From Verrucomicrobiaceae bacterium (lineage in GTDB: Bacteria; Verrucomicrobiota; Verrucomicrobiia; Verrucomicrobiales; Akkermansiaceae): a stretch of 50,947 bases of DNA. Position numbers and translations under genes: made by a program. The DNA is taken from contig JAPOLH010000002.1 of NCBI GenBank assembly GCA_029977225.1, positions 1 to 50,947 of the forward strand, read 5' to 3'. Positions 43,132 to 50,947 of the stretch are shown here, piece by piece; the stretch's first letter is position 1; each line of letters starts with the position of its first letter. The notes below the pieces were generated by a model. The model had not been told where the DNA came from and did not search any database. It saw only the letters and a program-made list of their open reading frames with translations.

Positions 43132-45015
43132 TTATTCGACATGGGTTCCTCCCAGAGTGATGGCGGCGTTGGCGTAAGTGTTGCCCTTATCGGGTGCCTG
43201 AACCGGCTTGGGATGGCTCACGAGGAAATTGTTTTCATCAATCAAATTGATGTAAGCGTGGGTGGCCTCCGGGGGAAGCGTGGCTTTGACCACGCCGTTC
43301 TCGATCTCGCCAAATGCACGGAACCACTCCTCGGTCTTTTCGCCGGGGTGAATCGCGTAGATCACATCCGCGCGGACCACGCGTGCGCCGTTTTCCTGAA
43401 AGCTTGCCGTGACCGTCTGGCCGTCCACCTTATGCCCGGTGACTGTCGGAACATGCTTCTGATTGGGAAGTGGAAATTTGCAGTCAGGATTCCAGTAGGG
43501 AAGGCTGGCTTTCATTTCGGTGAGGATTTCGCTAAGGCGGGCATTCATCGCGGCGGTTTTTTCCGGCATTTCGCCGGCAAGGTTTTTTGCCTCCTCGATG
43601 TCCACGCGCGCGGTCTTGCCGTTCTTGGTTTCGGCCAGCCTGTAGAGTTCAAGTGGCGGCATATTTCTACTATGAATATCGTAGTTTCGGATCAGCTTGA
43701 AATCCGCCGTGCGAATTGTGCTTTGGAAGGATGTGGAGCCACCATGCGGGTAATGCCAAACCATCTCCGTGCGGGGCTTGCCGTGTTGATCGCGCACGAG
43801 CGAGGGATCACTCACCGCTCCGGTAAGCAGCGGAAGGAGATCGGCGCCGTCGAGGTTTTTTCCCTTCGGCTTCGCGATGCCGGACATCGATAGAATGGTG
43901 GGGTAAAAATCGAGGCCGTTGACCATCACATCGCTCTCTTTGCCGGCGGATATCCCTGGGCCGGCGATGAGGAACGGCACGCGCACGCCGCCTTCCTTCG
44001 CCGACATTTTCCCTTTGTCGAGCGGAGCGTTGTCGGTGATCACCTCCTTGCCCGCCCCCTCCATGCCCCCATTGTCGGAGGTGAAGAAAATGTAGGTGTT
44101 GTCGATGAGCTTGTGGCCGGGATTGCGCGGGTCGTCGGTGATTTCGAGGAATTCAACGAGTTGGCCGACATAGTGGTCGAGCGTTTCCACCATGGCGCAG
44201 TAGTAGGGATTTTTCTGGCCCTCGAGCGTCCACTCGCCGGGGTCGGTCGGGAAATCCACGCCGAACTTCTTGCAGTATTTTTCCAGGAGCGGCTTGCTGC
44301 GAGAATAGATCGGGGTGTGGACGAGCCAGGTCGCGTAGTAGAGGAAGAATGGCTTGGCCTTGTGGGTCTCCATGAACTCCAGCGCGGCGGTGGTGACTGG
44401 GTCGGTGGGGAAGCCATCGGCATCGAGGCGGTAGCGATCGCCCGGCTGATCGGTCGCAAAATCTTGGATGCGGTTTTTCATGCCGGACTGCACCCCGCGG
44501 GCATCGAAGCCACTGCGGTGCGAGGTGAAGTCGAACCCTTGATCCAAGGGGCCGGGAAACGAGTGGTGATCCTTGGCCATGTGCCATTTTCCGGTGTGAC
44601 CGGTGGCGTAGCCGTGCTGACGGAGAATCTTGGCGAGCGTGAGTTCGTTTTCCGGCATGCGGCCGCTGTACCACGGGGTGATCAGCCTATCATTTTTGTG
44701 TGCAGCAGGCGGATCGCCACCCACAACATGAGTTTTTTGGGCCCGGGCGGGGTGGTTCCCGCTCATGATCGCGCAACGGCTCGGAGCGCAGGTCGGCGCG
44801 GGCGAGTAGCCGCTGCGGAAGAGGACGCCGCGCTTGGCCAGCGCGTCGAGGTTCGGCGTTTCCATCGGGCTCGGCGCGTCGATGTCATAGCATTTTACGT
44901 CCTGCCAACCCAGGTCGTCCACAAGCATGACAACGATGTTTGGAGCGGGTGCGGCGTGGGCAGGAGTGGCCAGCGCGATGCCGAGAGAGAGAAGAGCGAG
45001 TATGTTTTTAATCAT
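43132..45015 (-). CDS. Secreted type I sulfatase with C-terminal beta extension
   Basis: A 627-residue S1-family sulfatase. The signal peptide MIKNILALLSLGIALATPAHA precedes NIVVMLVDDLGWQD, which supplies metal-binding Asp residues. The formylglycine motif is Cys76-Ala-Pro-Ser-Arg80, so an anaerobic or FGE-type maturase is needed. TGHTGKWHMAKD and FTSDNGGMEG are the remaining signature segments. After about residue 530 a small beta domain (ADVIYAIHPGEKTEEWFRAF) ends in NAAITLGGTHVE. A similar ITLGG tail occurs as a relic at 4782-4838, and a related beta domain occurs in the hydrolase at 23904-25670. It removes sulfate from a carbohydrate, probably a fucose-rich glycan given its GH29 neighbour. 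Its promoter region contains an element shared with the second sulfatase. Confidence 0.93.
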   Translation of the reverse strand: MIKNILALLSLGIALATPAHAAPAPNIVVMLVDDLGWQDVKCYDIDAPSPMETPNLDALAKRGVLFRSGYSPAPTCAPSRCAIMSGNHPARAQKTHVVGGDPPAAHKNDRLITPWYSGRMPENELTLAKILRQHGYATGHTGKWHMAKDHHSFPGPLDQGFDFTSHRSGFDARGVQSGMKNRIQDFATDQPGDRYRLDADGFPTDPVTTAALEFMETHKAKPFFLYYATWLVHTPIYSRSKPLLEKYCKKFGVDFPTDPGEWTLEGQKNPYYCAMVETLDHYVGQLVEFLEITDDPRNPGHKLIDNTYIFFTSDNGGMEGAGKEVITDNAPLDKGKMSAKEGGVRVPFLIAGPGISAGKESDVMVNGLDFYPTILSMSGIAKPKGKNLDGADLLPLLTGAVSDPSLVRDQHGKPRTEMVWHYPHGGSTSFQSTIRTADFKLIRNYDIHSRNMPPLELYRLAETKNGKTARVDIEEAKNLAGEMPEKTAAMNARLSEILTEMKASLPYWNPDCKFPLPNQKHVPTVTGHKVDGQTVTASFQENGARVVRADVIYAIHPGEKTEEWFRAFGEIENGVVKATLPPEATHAYINLIDENNFLVSHPKPVQAPDKGNTYANAAITLGGTHVE

Positions 45016-45071
45016 ATCTTATCTAGGTAAACGATGGGTGCAGAGGAGCTTGGATTTCCAAATGATGCGGG

Positions 45072-45131
45072 TTTTTTTCATTCAATACTGCATGGGTCGA
45101 ATCGTTGCGCGGAATAGAAAAGTATTGCCGC
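45072..45131 (-). promoter_or_regulatory. Upstream element shared by the two sulfatase genes (copy 1)
   Basis: This stretch between GH29 and the sulfatase at 43132-45015 aligns with 50718-50777, at a similar distance upstream of the other sulfatase. The core at 45098-45112, cgaatcgttgcgcgg, is identical in both, and the flanks (ttttttc, gcatg, ttaccgc/attgccgc) are similar. Conservation outside genes that differ from each other suggests a common regulator binding site or promoter. Confidence 0.55.
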
Positions 45132-45161
45132 TCTTTAAGAATAAGTTGGCAAATCACGAGG

Positions 45162-46343
45162 TCATTGCCCGGCTCCGTCGATCGCGGGTTCGCTCTGTGG
45201 CTTAGCTTGCTTTTTGATGACTCCGGGAACAGCCGTGACCTTTGGTGTTTTTTTGTGAATGGGTGTCGCTTTCAACAACTCGGCCGTTTGCTTCAGGATG
45301 GCATACGCTTCGGGCTGAACCCGGCCATTTCCATCCGGCCCGACATTCAAGAGGAGGTTGCCACCCTTTTCGTTGATGTCCTTGAGCTTGTTATAAATCG
45401 TTTGGGCGTCCTTCCAGTTGTTGTCGTTCTTCTTGTAACCCCAGGACTTGTTCATCGTGTAACACCCTTCCCAATGCTTGGGAAAAGCGTTCATGAAGTG
45501 TTCTTGTTCTTGGGTCACAAAATCCAATTCATAGCCATCACGCTTGGCCACCCGGTTGTTGACGATGATATGGGGGCTTGCCTCCCGAATGGCGTTGTAG
45601 AGCTCGATGCCATCCTGCATCGTCCACCAGTTTGCCCAGTCTCCATCAAACCAGAGCACGGCTGGATCGTATTTACGGATCAATTCCAAGACTTGGTTCT
45701 TTTGGTAATCGACATATTCCTGCTTTCGGTTGTCCACGATGATGGTTAACCCCGACCATTCCTTTTGGCCAAGTTCCGAAGGACGCTTCTGGGTCGGGTG
45801 GTTCCAGTCGATGATGCTGTAATAAATCCCGAATTTGATCCCGTGCTTGTTGCAGGCTTGGCGGAGTTCCTCAAGAATATCGCGCCCTTGGAATGGCGTA
45901 CTGGCGACATCGAAATCGGTGTACTGGCTGTCCCAAAGGCAGAATCCTTCGTGGTGCTTGGAGGTGATCACCAGATAGTTCATCCCGGCCTCTTTTGCGG
46001 ATCGGACGATCAAATCGGCGTCGAAATCGGCTGGATTGAACGACTTGGTGAGTTGCGCGTATTTTTTACGGTCGACATTGGCATTGCCTTGGATCCATTC
46101 GGCATATCCGTCAAAGGGTTTGCCCTCCCAAACGCCACCAACCATAGAATAAAGGCCGAAGTGGATAAACATTCCATACGGTGAGTCCACAAACCATTGC
46201 ATGCGAGAGTTGTAGGCTTCAAGGGACTCCTCCTTTGGCACCACTTTGGCCACCTCTTCCTTGGCAAAAGCAACCGGAAGAACTGCCAAGAGACTGGCTG
46301 CGATGATGTTGTGAAAAGTTATCTGTGTTCTATGTATTTTCAT
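45162..46343 (-). CDS. Secreted GH29 alpha-L-fucosidase
   Basis: A 393-residue alpha-L-fucosidase without accessory domains. The signal peptide runs to AFA-KEE. GH29 landmarks are WFVDSPYGMFIHFGLYSMVG, ITSKHHEGFCLWDS, KFGIYYSIIDWNHPTQ and the predicted nucleophile Asp233 in AVLWFDGDW. NKSWGYKKNDNNW and GGNLLLNVGPDGNG follow. It ends with a lysine- and proline-containing tail (KKTPKVTAVPGVIKKQ). It is the third fucosidase in the window and differs clearly from the other two in this tail and in its WNHPTQKRP loop. It has a probable own promoter with a very short leader, 106 bp beyond the LamG gene. Confidence 0.94.
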   Translation of the reverse strand: MKIHRTQITFHNIIAASLLAVLPVAFAKEEVAKVVPKEESLEAYNSRMQWFVDSPYGMFIHFGLYSMVGGVWEGKPFDGYAEWIQGNANVDRKKYAQLTKSFNPADFDADLIVRSAKEAGMNYLVITSKHHEGFCLWDSQYTDFDVASTPFQGRDILEELRQACNKHGIKFGIYYSIIDWNHPTQKRPSELGQKEWSGLTIIVDNRKQEYVDYQKNQVLELIRKYDPAVLWFDGDWANWWTMQDGIELYNAIREASPHIIVNNRVAKRDGYELDFVTQEQEHFMNAFPKHWEGCYTMNKSWGYKKNDNNWKDAQTIYNKLKDINEKGGNLLLNVGPDGNGRVQPEAYAILKQTAELLKATPIHKKTPKVTAVPGVIKKQAKPQSEPAIDGAGQ

Positions 46344-46356
46344 ATAAGTATTTTAT

Positions 46357-46385
46357 ATGTTATTTTGTGAGATATCTTTTCTCAA
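46357..46385 (-). promoter_or_regulatory. Candidate sigma-70 promoter of the GH29 gene
   Basis: On the minus strand TTGAGA (46385-46380) and TAACAT (46362-46357) are spaced by 17 bp and lie 13 bp before the start codon, so the transcript would have only a few untranslated bases. The palindrome agatatct overlaps the spacer. The match is moderate and unproven. Confidence 0.4.
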
Positions 46386-46449
46386 AGAATCCTTGATGAT
46401 CCGTTCGGATCGATGGCTTGGGCTGTGATGGTGATGCGGATTAGTTTTT

Positions 46450-49116
46450 TCATGGATTGCTTGGTTTGGCGCCTTTGATGGAAATTTCCACTGGTGTGGT
46501 GGCATCGATCTCGAGCCAGACGACGAGCTCGCGGCGTCCGTTTGTGTCTAGGACTGTTCCCTGCCGGAGATCACGCGCCTTGGTGCCCTTGACGGAAACC
46601 TTCGCGTTTCCGGAGTGGCCCCAGTTTTTTACGGTGAGGCTAAGGTTAGCGACTGGGTGCTCGGGGGAGGCGTCGATAGAAACGGCCATCGTGTCCTTCT
46701 CGGCGATCAGCGGATATTCGCGGCTGGCGGGTTCGTAGGGGAGGGCCTTGCAGCCACTCTTTGCGGTGATCGGCGGGGCTTTCAACCACGACTTCGCGAG
46801 CGGCACCAACTCGGCGGGCTTGAGCTTCGTCATGCCTTCCATGAGGAGCCTTTCCTGATAGGGCCGATCACCGTCTTGCTGCTTGTGGTTTGGCAGAAAG
46901 ACATGGGTGAGTGAGCAGTGCGAGGTGCGATCGGGGTGCTTGGCATTTCGTCCATCGGAGGGAAGTTGGCCGATGGGCCAATGGTTCCACCATGGGAAGA
47001 CGGATACTTCGGTGACTTCGCCAGAATAGACATTTCCATTGGTAAATTCCCCGATCGTGAATGGGCTGTAGTCGCCCTTGAAGTGGACGACATGGATTTT
47101 TGTGTCGCGGTAATTGACGCCTTTGGGTGGGCCGCTTTCCCAAGAGTAATCGCGGGTTTCGCCGCTGAGCGTGGCCAGCGAGAGCGCGGGGTTGGTTTCA
47201 ATCACCTGCTCGGGATGCTGGTCGGGACCAAAGATGACCATGCCTTCCTGCCATTCGTGGTTGTAGGGGCCGGTGCTCCAGAGGCGCATGCGCTTCGTGG
47301 CCACGCCGTCGGGATAGATCGTGTAGGTCCAGTCGCTCCAATCGCTCCAACCGGTCTGCTCGTCGTAGTTGGCCTTCACGCGAAACACATCAATGAGCGG
47401 GAAGCGCCACTGGACGACGACACGGGCTGGGGTGTTTTCGAGGATCTTCACATGGTTTGAGAAGGCTTCCTTGTCGGACATCGGCTCCATGCAGCCCCGT
47501 CCGCCGGAGCGGTTCCATGTCTCGTTGAATTCGTTGCTATACCAATGGCCTTTTTCGTTCACGAGCATGGGGATGAATCCCATGCCCCGCCAAAACACAA
47601 AACGGCTCGGGTTTTTATCGAACTCCACGACCACATCGGGGTGCGGACCAAAGCGGAAGAGACCATCCCAGGTGTCATAGAATTCCAGGTTGGTGAAATG
47701 GGCGCCGAACTTGCCGGTGCTTGGGCCGGTGGGCAGAACGCGGGACGGGATGTCGGGCGAAGCGGGTGCGCCATCCGCGAGTTGGAGGATTCTGCAGGAG
47801 GACGCCACCTGAGTGGTTGTCAGCGGTGAATCGTAAATCCGAACCTCGTCGATAAGGCCATCGAACGAATACTGCGAGGCGAATCGTTGCCTGACATTAT
47901 ACATCTGCGGCAGGGGTTTCCCTTGGCCGATTTGCAGATACCCCGTGGGTTGATCGATGCCCTCTTTGGGGGCGGGTTGATCGGCGGCCAGCCGCCCGTC
48001 GATGTAAAGACGGAGCCGTCCCGCAACTTTGTCATAGACGCCGGAGAGGTGATACCAGCGGCGGCGTTCGAGGAACTGACCTGATTGGACCCGGACGGGT
48101 TTGCCACCGGATTGGATGCCGAATGCCACATGGCCGTCCGCATCGATGCCGAGATAGCAGTTTTCGTTTTCGCCGAGTTGGACGACGGGCGTCCAATTCC
48201 AAGGATAGGCAGCGATGGCCACCCATGCTTCGACGGTGAGTCCATTGGCGCCGAGCGGAACATTCTCAACCGGCACGCGCAGCGCGGTGTTGTACCCATC
48301 AAAAGCGAGTGCCGTGCCCGACATGCCCTTTCTCCAGTAAGCCATTGGGCCCTTGATGGTGCTCGATGCACCCGTAAGCGATTCGGCGGTCGTGTCTCCC
48401 ACACCTTCGTCGAATTTCCACCACCTGATTGGTGCAACAACGGTGCGCTTCACAAGCGGAGACCCAGCAACGGGTGGTTTGGGGGCGGAGCGAACGGGCG
48501 GTTTTTCGCCGAGGGCCTTAATGCCGTTCGAGGAGAGTTGGAGCGTGAAGGTGTTAAGATTTTGAGGATCGGTCCAGTCCTCCCGCTTGGGGCTTGCTGC
48601 GCGAAAAGTGCGCTCCACTCGACCGTTCGGAGTGACGATGAAATACTCGTCGACAAACTTGTCCGAAGCCACGAGGTCGAGTTGGGTTCCCGGCTCAGGC
48701 GTCCTCGGGTAATAAGGCAAGTTGGTTTTCGTGGGATTGGGATTCCCGGGTGAGAATTTCGGAAGGTAGCGCCAGTGGATGACCACGCGCTGCGGCGAAC
48801 TTTCGATGATCCTCGCCACCGAGTAGGTGTTGACCTTGTCGGGGCGTGTTGCGGGACCATCGCCGCTGCGGGGGGTGAGTTCCTGGAACGGATGGCGGTT
48901 TTTACCCGCCTCCCAGACTGGCAGATAACTGGTGGCGCGGGAGAAAACGATGCGCCCTGATTCTCCCGTGATTCCTCGCACAACGATGTCCGCCTCGTCG
49001 CTGGTGCGGGAGAATTTTTCGAACTCTTCGCCGGAATCAACCTTGGTGTAATAAGCGCCGAATTCTGCGCCGTGCGCGGTGACACAGAAGGCGAGAAATA
49101 GAAGAAATGGTTTCAT
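46450..49116 (-). CDS. Secreted LamG-containing protein of an uncharacterised family, with internal duplication
   Basis: An 888-residue protein with a signal peptide (MKPFLLFLAFCVTAHG). Residues about 18-190 form a beta-rich module starting FGAYYTKVD. A LamG/concanavalin-like domain follows at about 230-445 (WWKFDEGVGDTT, VEAWVAIAAYPWNW, FDGLIDEVRIYDSPLT). From about 469 the first module recurs (FGAHFTNLEFYD, DVVVEFDKNPSRFVFWRG) and extends into a long C-terminal region with conserved SWESGPP, FPWWNHWPIGQLPSDGR near residue 710 and ELVVWLEIDATTPVE. The LamG and C-terminal parts match 29002-31112. It lies 24 bp after a sulfatase gene and 106 bp before a fucosidase. The function is unknown; a binding protein or a new type of glycan-active enzyme are both possible. 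Confidence 0.75.
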   Translation of the reverse strand: MKPFLLFLAFCVTAHGAEFGAYYTKVDSGEEFEKFSRTSDEADIVVRGITGESGRIVFSRATSYLPVWEAGKNRHPFQELTPRSGDGPATRPDKVNTYSVARIIESSPQRVVIHWRYLPKFSPGNPNPTKTNLPYYPRTPEPGTQLDLVASDKFVDEYFIVTPNGRVERTFRAASPKREDWTDPQNLNTFTLQLSSNGIKALGEKPPVRSAPKPPVAGSPLVKRTVVAPIRWWKFDEGVGDTTAESLTGASSTIKGPMAYWRKGMSGTALAFDGYNTALRVPVENVPLGANGLTVEAWVAIAAYPWNWTPVVQLGENENCYLGIDADGHVAFGIQSGGKPVRVQSGQFLERRRWYHLSGVYDKVAGRLRLYIDGRLAADQPAPKEGIDQPTGYLQIGQGKPLPQMYNVRQRFASQYSFDGLIDEVRIYDSPLTTTQVASSCRILQLADGAPASPDIPSRVLPTGPSTGKFGAHFTNLEFYDTWDGLFRFGPHPDVVVEFDKNPSRFVFWRGMGFIPMLVNEKGHWYSNEFNETWNRSGGRGCMEPMSDKEAFSNHVKILENTPARVVVQWRFPLIDVFRVKANYDEQTGWSDWSDWTYTIYPDGVATKRMRLWSTGPYNHEWQEGMVIFGPDQHPEQVIETNPALSLATLSGETRDYSWESGPPKGVNYRDTKIHVVHFKGDYSPFTIGEFTNGNVYSGEVTEVSVFPWWNHWPIGQLPSDGRNAKHPDRTSHCSLTHVFLPNHKQQDGDRPYQERLLMEGMTKLKPAELVPLAKSWLKAPPITAKSGCKALPYEPASREYPLIAEKDTMAVSIDASPEHPVANLSLTVKNWGHSGNAKVSVKGTKARDLRQGTVLDTNGRRELVVWLEIDATTPVEISIKGAKPSNP

Positions 49117-49140
49117 GGATGGTGATGTGAATGTTTTGGA

Positions 49141-50643
49141 TCAAGGTTCCTTTCTCCAGTCGTGGTCTGGGTTGTAGTCGGGATTGACGGTCGCCATTTT
49201 TGATCCGCTGTCTTTACGCCACTGCTCGAGCATGCGGGAGAGTTTGGCGACGAGTTCGGGTTTTTCGGTGGCGAGGTCGCGGGATTCCCCGATGTCTTCG
49301 CGCAGCTTGTAGAGTTCCTTTTTTCCGGTTTCGAAAACTTCAATGAGTTTGTAATCCCCGGCGCGGATGGCTCCGGCGGGCCCCATGGTGTTGATGTGGT
49401 GGTAGTGGGGCATGTGGAAGTAGAGGGCTTCGCGGGCCAACTTGGATGTCTTGCCCTCGAGGAGCGGGGCGAGATCGACGCCGTCCACATGTTGGCTGGG
49501 CATCAAGGGCAAGCCGGCGAGCCCGAGAATGGTGGGGAAGAGGTCCGTGCTCACGACGGGCTCGGCAAGACGCTGGCCGGTTTTGATTTTGGAAGGATAG
49601 CTAATGATTAGCGGCACGCGGATGCCGCCCTCGTAGAGCCAGGCCTTGCCGGCGCGGAGGGGGAGATTGCAGGCCGGGTAGTTCGTGCCGCTGCCTGTGG
49701 AGAGGCCGCCATTGTCGGAGGAGAAGACAACGATCGTGTTATCCTTCAGCTCGAGGCGGTCGAGTTCCGCCATGAGACGGCCGACATTCTCATCGAGGCT
49801 TTCGACCATGGCCGCATAGGCGGGATTGTCCTGGCGGGAATGGGTGAGGCTTTGATGCTCGGGAATCAAGGGGGGCTTGGATTTGTCGAGGCCGAGGGAT
49901 TTGGCTTTGGCGGTGTATTTTTCCAGCTTGTCCTTACGGGGTTCGATCGGGGTGTGGACGGTGTAGTACCAGAAATTCAAAAAAAACGGCTTGTCGGCGT
50001 GGTCCTTGATGAAGCCGATGGCTTTGGTGGTGAGGGCATCCGTGAGGTAGTCGCCGGGTTTGCCGTCCTCCATGTTTGGGACATCGGTGACGGGGTTTTG
50101 TTCGCTTTTGTAGGGGAAATGGTAGGAACCGGGCTGCCCGGCATTCTGCCCGCCGATGTTGATGTCGAAGCCGTGCTTTTGCGGAAAGTGGTTGGTTCCT
50201 TTCTCGCCGTTGCCTTGCAAGTGCCACTTGCCGACATGGGCGGTGGCGTATCCGGTCGAGCGCAGCGCCTCGGCGAGGGTAGTGTCCTCGGGCGCGATGT
50301 TTCCGACCACTGGGGGCGGATCAAGCTTGTAGGCTTTGCCGTAGGGGCCCTTGACGCCGGCAAGGTAGCTCATGCCGATGCGGCTGGGGTATTTTCCCGA
50401 CAGGATGCTCGCCCGGGTCGGGGAGCAGCTCGGGTTGGCCGCGTAGGCGTCGGTGAACAACGCTCCGCTCTTGGCGAGGGCATCGATATTCGGCGTCTCG
50501 TGAAAGGTGGCGCCGTTGCACCCGAGATCAGCCCAGCCGAGGTCGTCCACCAGGATCAGCACGACATTCGGCGGTGCTGCGGCTTGGACGGTAATGGCCA
50601 AGGCGATGTGGAGAGCGAGAAGGGCCAGAGTGCGTTTGATCAT
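49141..50643 (-). CDS. Secreted type I sulfatase
   Basis: A 500-residue S1-family sulfatase, first gene of the minus-strand cluster. The signal peptide MIKRTLALLALHIALAITVQ is followed by NVVLILVDDLGWADLGCNG. The formylglycine motif is Cys73-Ser-Pro-Thr-Arg77, with Thr at the position that is Ser in the other sulfatase; both fit the C-x-P/A-x-R rule. TAHVGKWHLQGNG and VFSSDNGGLSTG complete the active site. It resembles N-acetylgalactosamine-6-sulfatase-like bacterial enzymes in length and ends HDWRKEP without a beta extension. The start has the context AAGATATG, as in the other sulfatase. It removes sulfate esters from a carbohydrate; position specificity is not readable. Confidence 0.94.
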   Translation of the reverse strand: MIKRTLALLALHIALAITVQAAAPPNVVLILVDDLGWADLGCNGATFHETPNIDALAKSGALFTDAYAANPSCSPTRASILSGKYPSRIGMSYLAGVKGPYGKAYKLDPPPVVGNIAPEDTTLAEALRSTGYATAHVGKWHLQGNGEKGTNHFPQKHGFDINIGGQNAGQPGSYHFPYKSEQNPVTDVPNMEDGKPGDYLTDALTTKAIGFIKDHADKPFFLNFWYYTVHTPIEPRKDKLEKYTAKAKSLGLDKSKPPLIPEHQSLTHSRQDNPAYAAMVESLDENVGRLMAELDRLELKDNTIVVFSSDNGGLSTGSGTNYPACNLPLRAGKAWLYEGGIRVPLIISYPSKIKTGQRLAEPVVSTDLFPTILGLAGLPLMPSQHVDGVDLAPLLEGKTSKLAREALYFHMPHYHHINTMGPAGAIRAGDYKLIEVFETGKKELYKLREDIGESRDLATEKPELVAKLSRMLEQWRKDSGSKMATVNPDYNPDHDWRKEP

Positions 50644-50717
50644 ATCTTTTTTTTAGATGAACGATGAACTCGGCTAGGTTCGGATTTCATTTCCAAGTAG
50701 CGAGGGGCGAGGGGTTG

Positions 50718-50777
50718 TTTTTTCGTTAAACACCGCATGAGGCGAATCGTTGCGCGGCATGGAAAAAATTACCGCCC
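50718..50777 (-). promoter_or_regulatory. Upstream element shared by the two sulfatase genes (copy 2)
   Basis: Matches 45072-45131, with the identical core cgaatcgttgcgcgg at 50743-50757. It also contains CGCATGAGG followed by GAATC (50734-50747), which occurs on the minus strand in the araC/rhaA intergenic region (10793-10780) with one base less between the blocks. It is likely an operator or promoter of the minus-strand sulfatase operon. Confidence 0.55.
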
Positions 50778-50841
50778 CCATGCGGTTTCGCTGCCGCCCC
50801 TAGGATCTGTATAACCAAGAGAAATCTCGCGTAACTCGCGG

Positions 50842-50947
50842 ATGCCAAAAATGCAGAAGAGGGAGCTTATCGGTCGCCCAGACCCCAATCCGCAATACAC
50901 TCGCTACTTCAACCCAGCTCGTAACCGGTGGGGAACGGATGTCGATG
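50842..50947 (+). CDS. Possible start of a gene running off the window
   Basis: An open frame from ATG 50842 to the window edge begins MPKMQKRELIGRPDP and continues with YTRYFNPARNRWGTD. The composition is protein-like and the opposite strand is closed. The product cannot be recognised from 35 residues, and the start is uncertain (ATG 50851 is an alternative). Confidence 0.3.
   Translation, partial: MPKMQKRELIGRPDPNPQYTRYFNPARNRWGTDVD

Noticed and set aside
42997-45030. Plus-strand open frames opposite the sulfatase at 43132-45015
   Set aside because: The sulfatase on the minus strand has the formylglycine motif and signal peptide, while the plus-strand frames show only antisense composition.
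47874-47890. Second occurrence of aggcgaatcgttgc, matching the sulfatase upstream core
   Set aside because: It falls inside the LamG coding sequence (QRFAS) and lacks the flanking conserved bases; probably coincidence.
1-50947. tRNA, rRNA, CRISPR arrays and complete insertion sequences
   Set aside because: No cloverleaf, rRNA signature, regular direct-repeat array or full transposase gene could be recognised by eye.

Overview
The window looks like chromosomal DNA from a polysaccharide-degrading member of the Verrucomicrobiota or a close PVC relative. The reasons are two sets of planctomycete-type surface and cytochrome genes (DUF1549/DUF1553, Tat-exported DUF1501, membrane proteins with CxxCH), secreted sulfatases, three GH29 alpha-L-fucosidases, starts that mostly lack a Shine-Dalgarno sequence, and no SusC/SusD pair. 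No rRNA, tRNA or CRISPR was seen.

Layout. 1-4765: first DUF1553 (partial, chimeric) - DUF1501 - DUF2231/cytochrome set. 4766-6778: a row of three gene-tail remnants, then a frameshifted GH29. 6779-9781: GH36-like glycosidase with an NPCBM domain. 9854-14693: AraC regulator divergent from an L-rhamnose module (rhamnose isomerase, two-domain class II aldolase, RhaT symporter). 15017-18411: internally deleted GH78 rhamnosidase remnant, GH29 with a C-terminal sugar-binding domain, esterase. 18565-23774: tight operon of aldose reductase-like AKR, RbsD-type mutarotase, sorbitol dehydrogenase-like ADH, SSS symporter and PfkB kinase. 23904-31112: alpha/beta hydrolase, large putative glycosidase lipoprotein, frameshifted LamG protein. 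31313-42034: second AraC regulator, second cytochrome/DUF1553/DUF1501 set, second GH36-like enzyme, NHL propeller. 42035-43067: hairpins, IS fragment and truncated pseudogene. 43132-50643 (minus strand): sulfatase - LamG family - GH29 - sulfatase.

How the genes fit together (inference). Sulfatases, fucosidases, GH36-like enzymes, esterases and the LamG-family proteins would desulfate, deacylate and trim a fucose- and probably rhamnose-containing sulfated glycan outside the cytoplasm. RhaT and the SSS symporter would import the sugars. RhaA and the class II aldolase would cleave deoxy-ketose phosphates, and the AKR/ADH/PfkB operon could give an oxidoreductive route from aldose to ketose phosphate. 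No sugar-specific rhamnulokinase, fuculokinase or fucose isomerase is present here.

The most notable points are: (1) a series of deletion scars that keep gene 3' ends, one of which repeats the sulfatase - LamG - GH29 order of the intact right-hand cluster; (2) an uncharacterised LamG-containing protein family that travels with sulfatases and fucosidases; (3) the reductase/dehydrogenase/kinase operon; and (4) a candidate operator shared by the sulfatase promoters and the rhaA/araC intergenic region.
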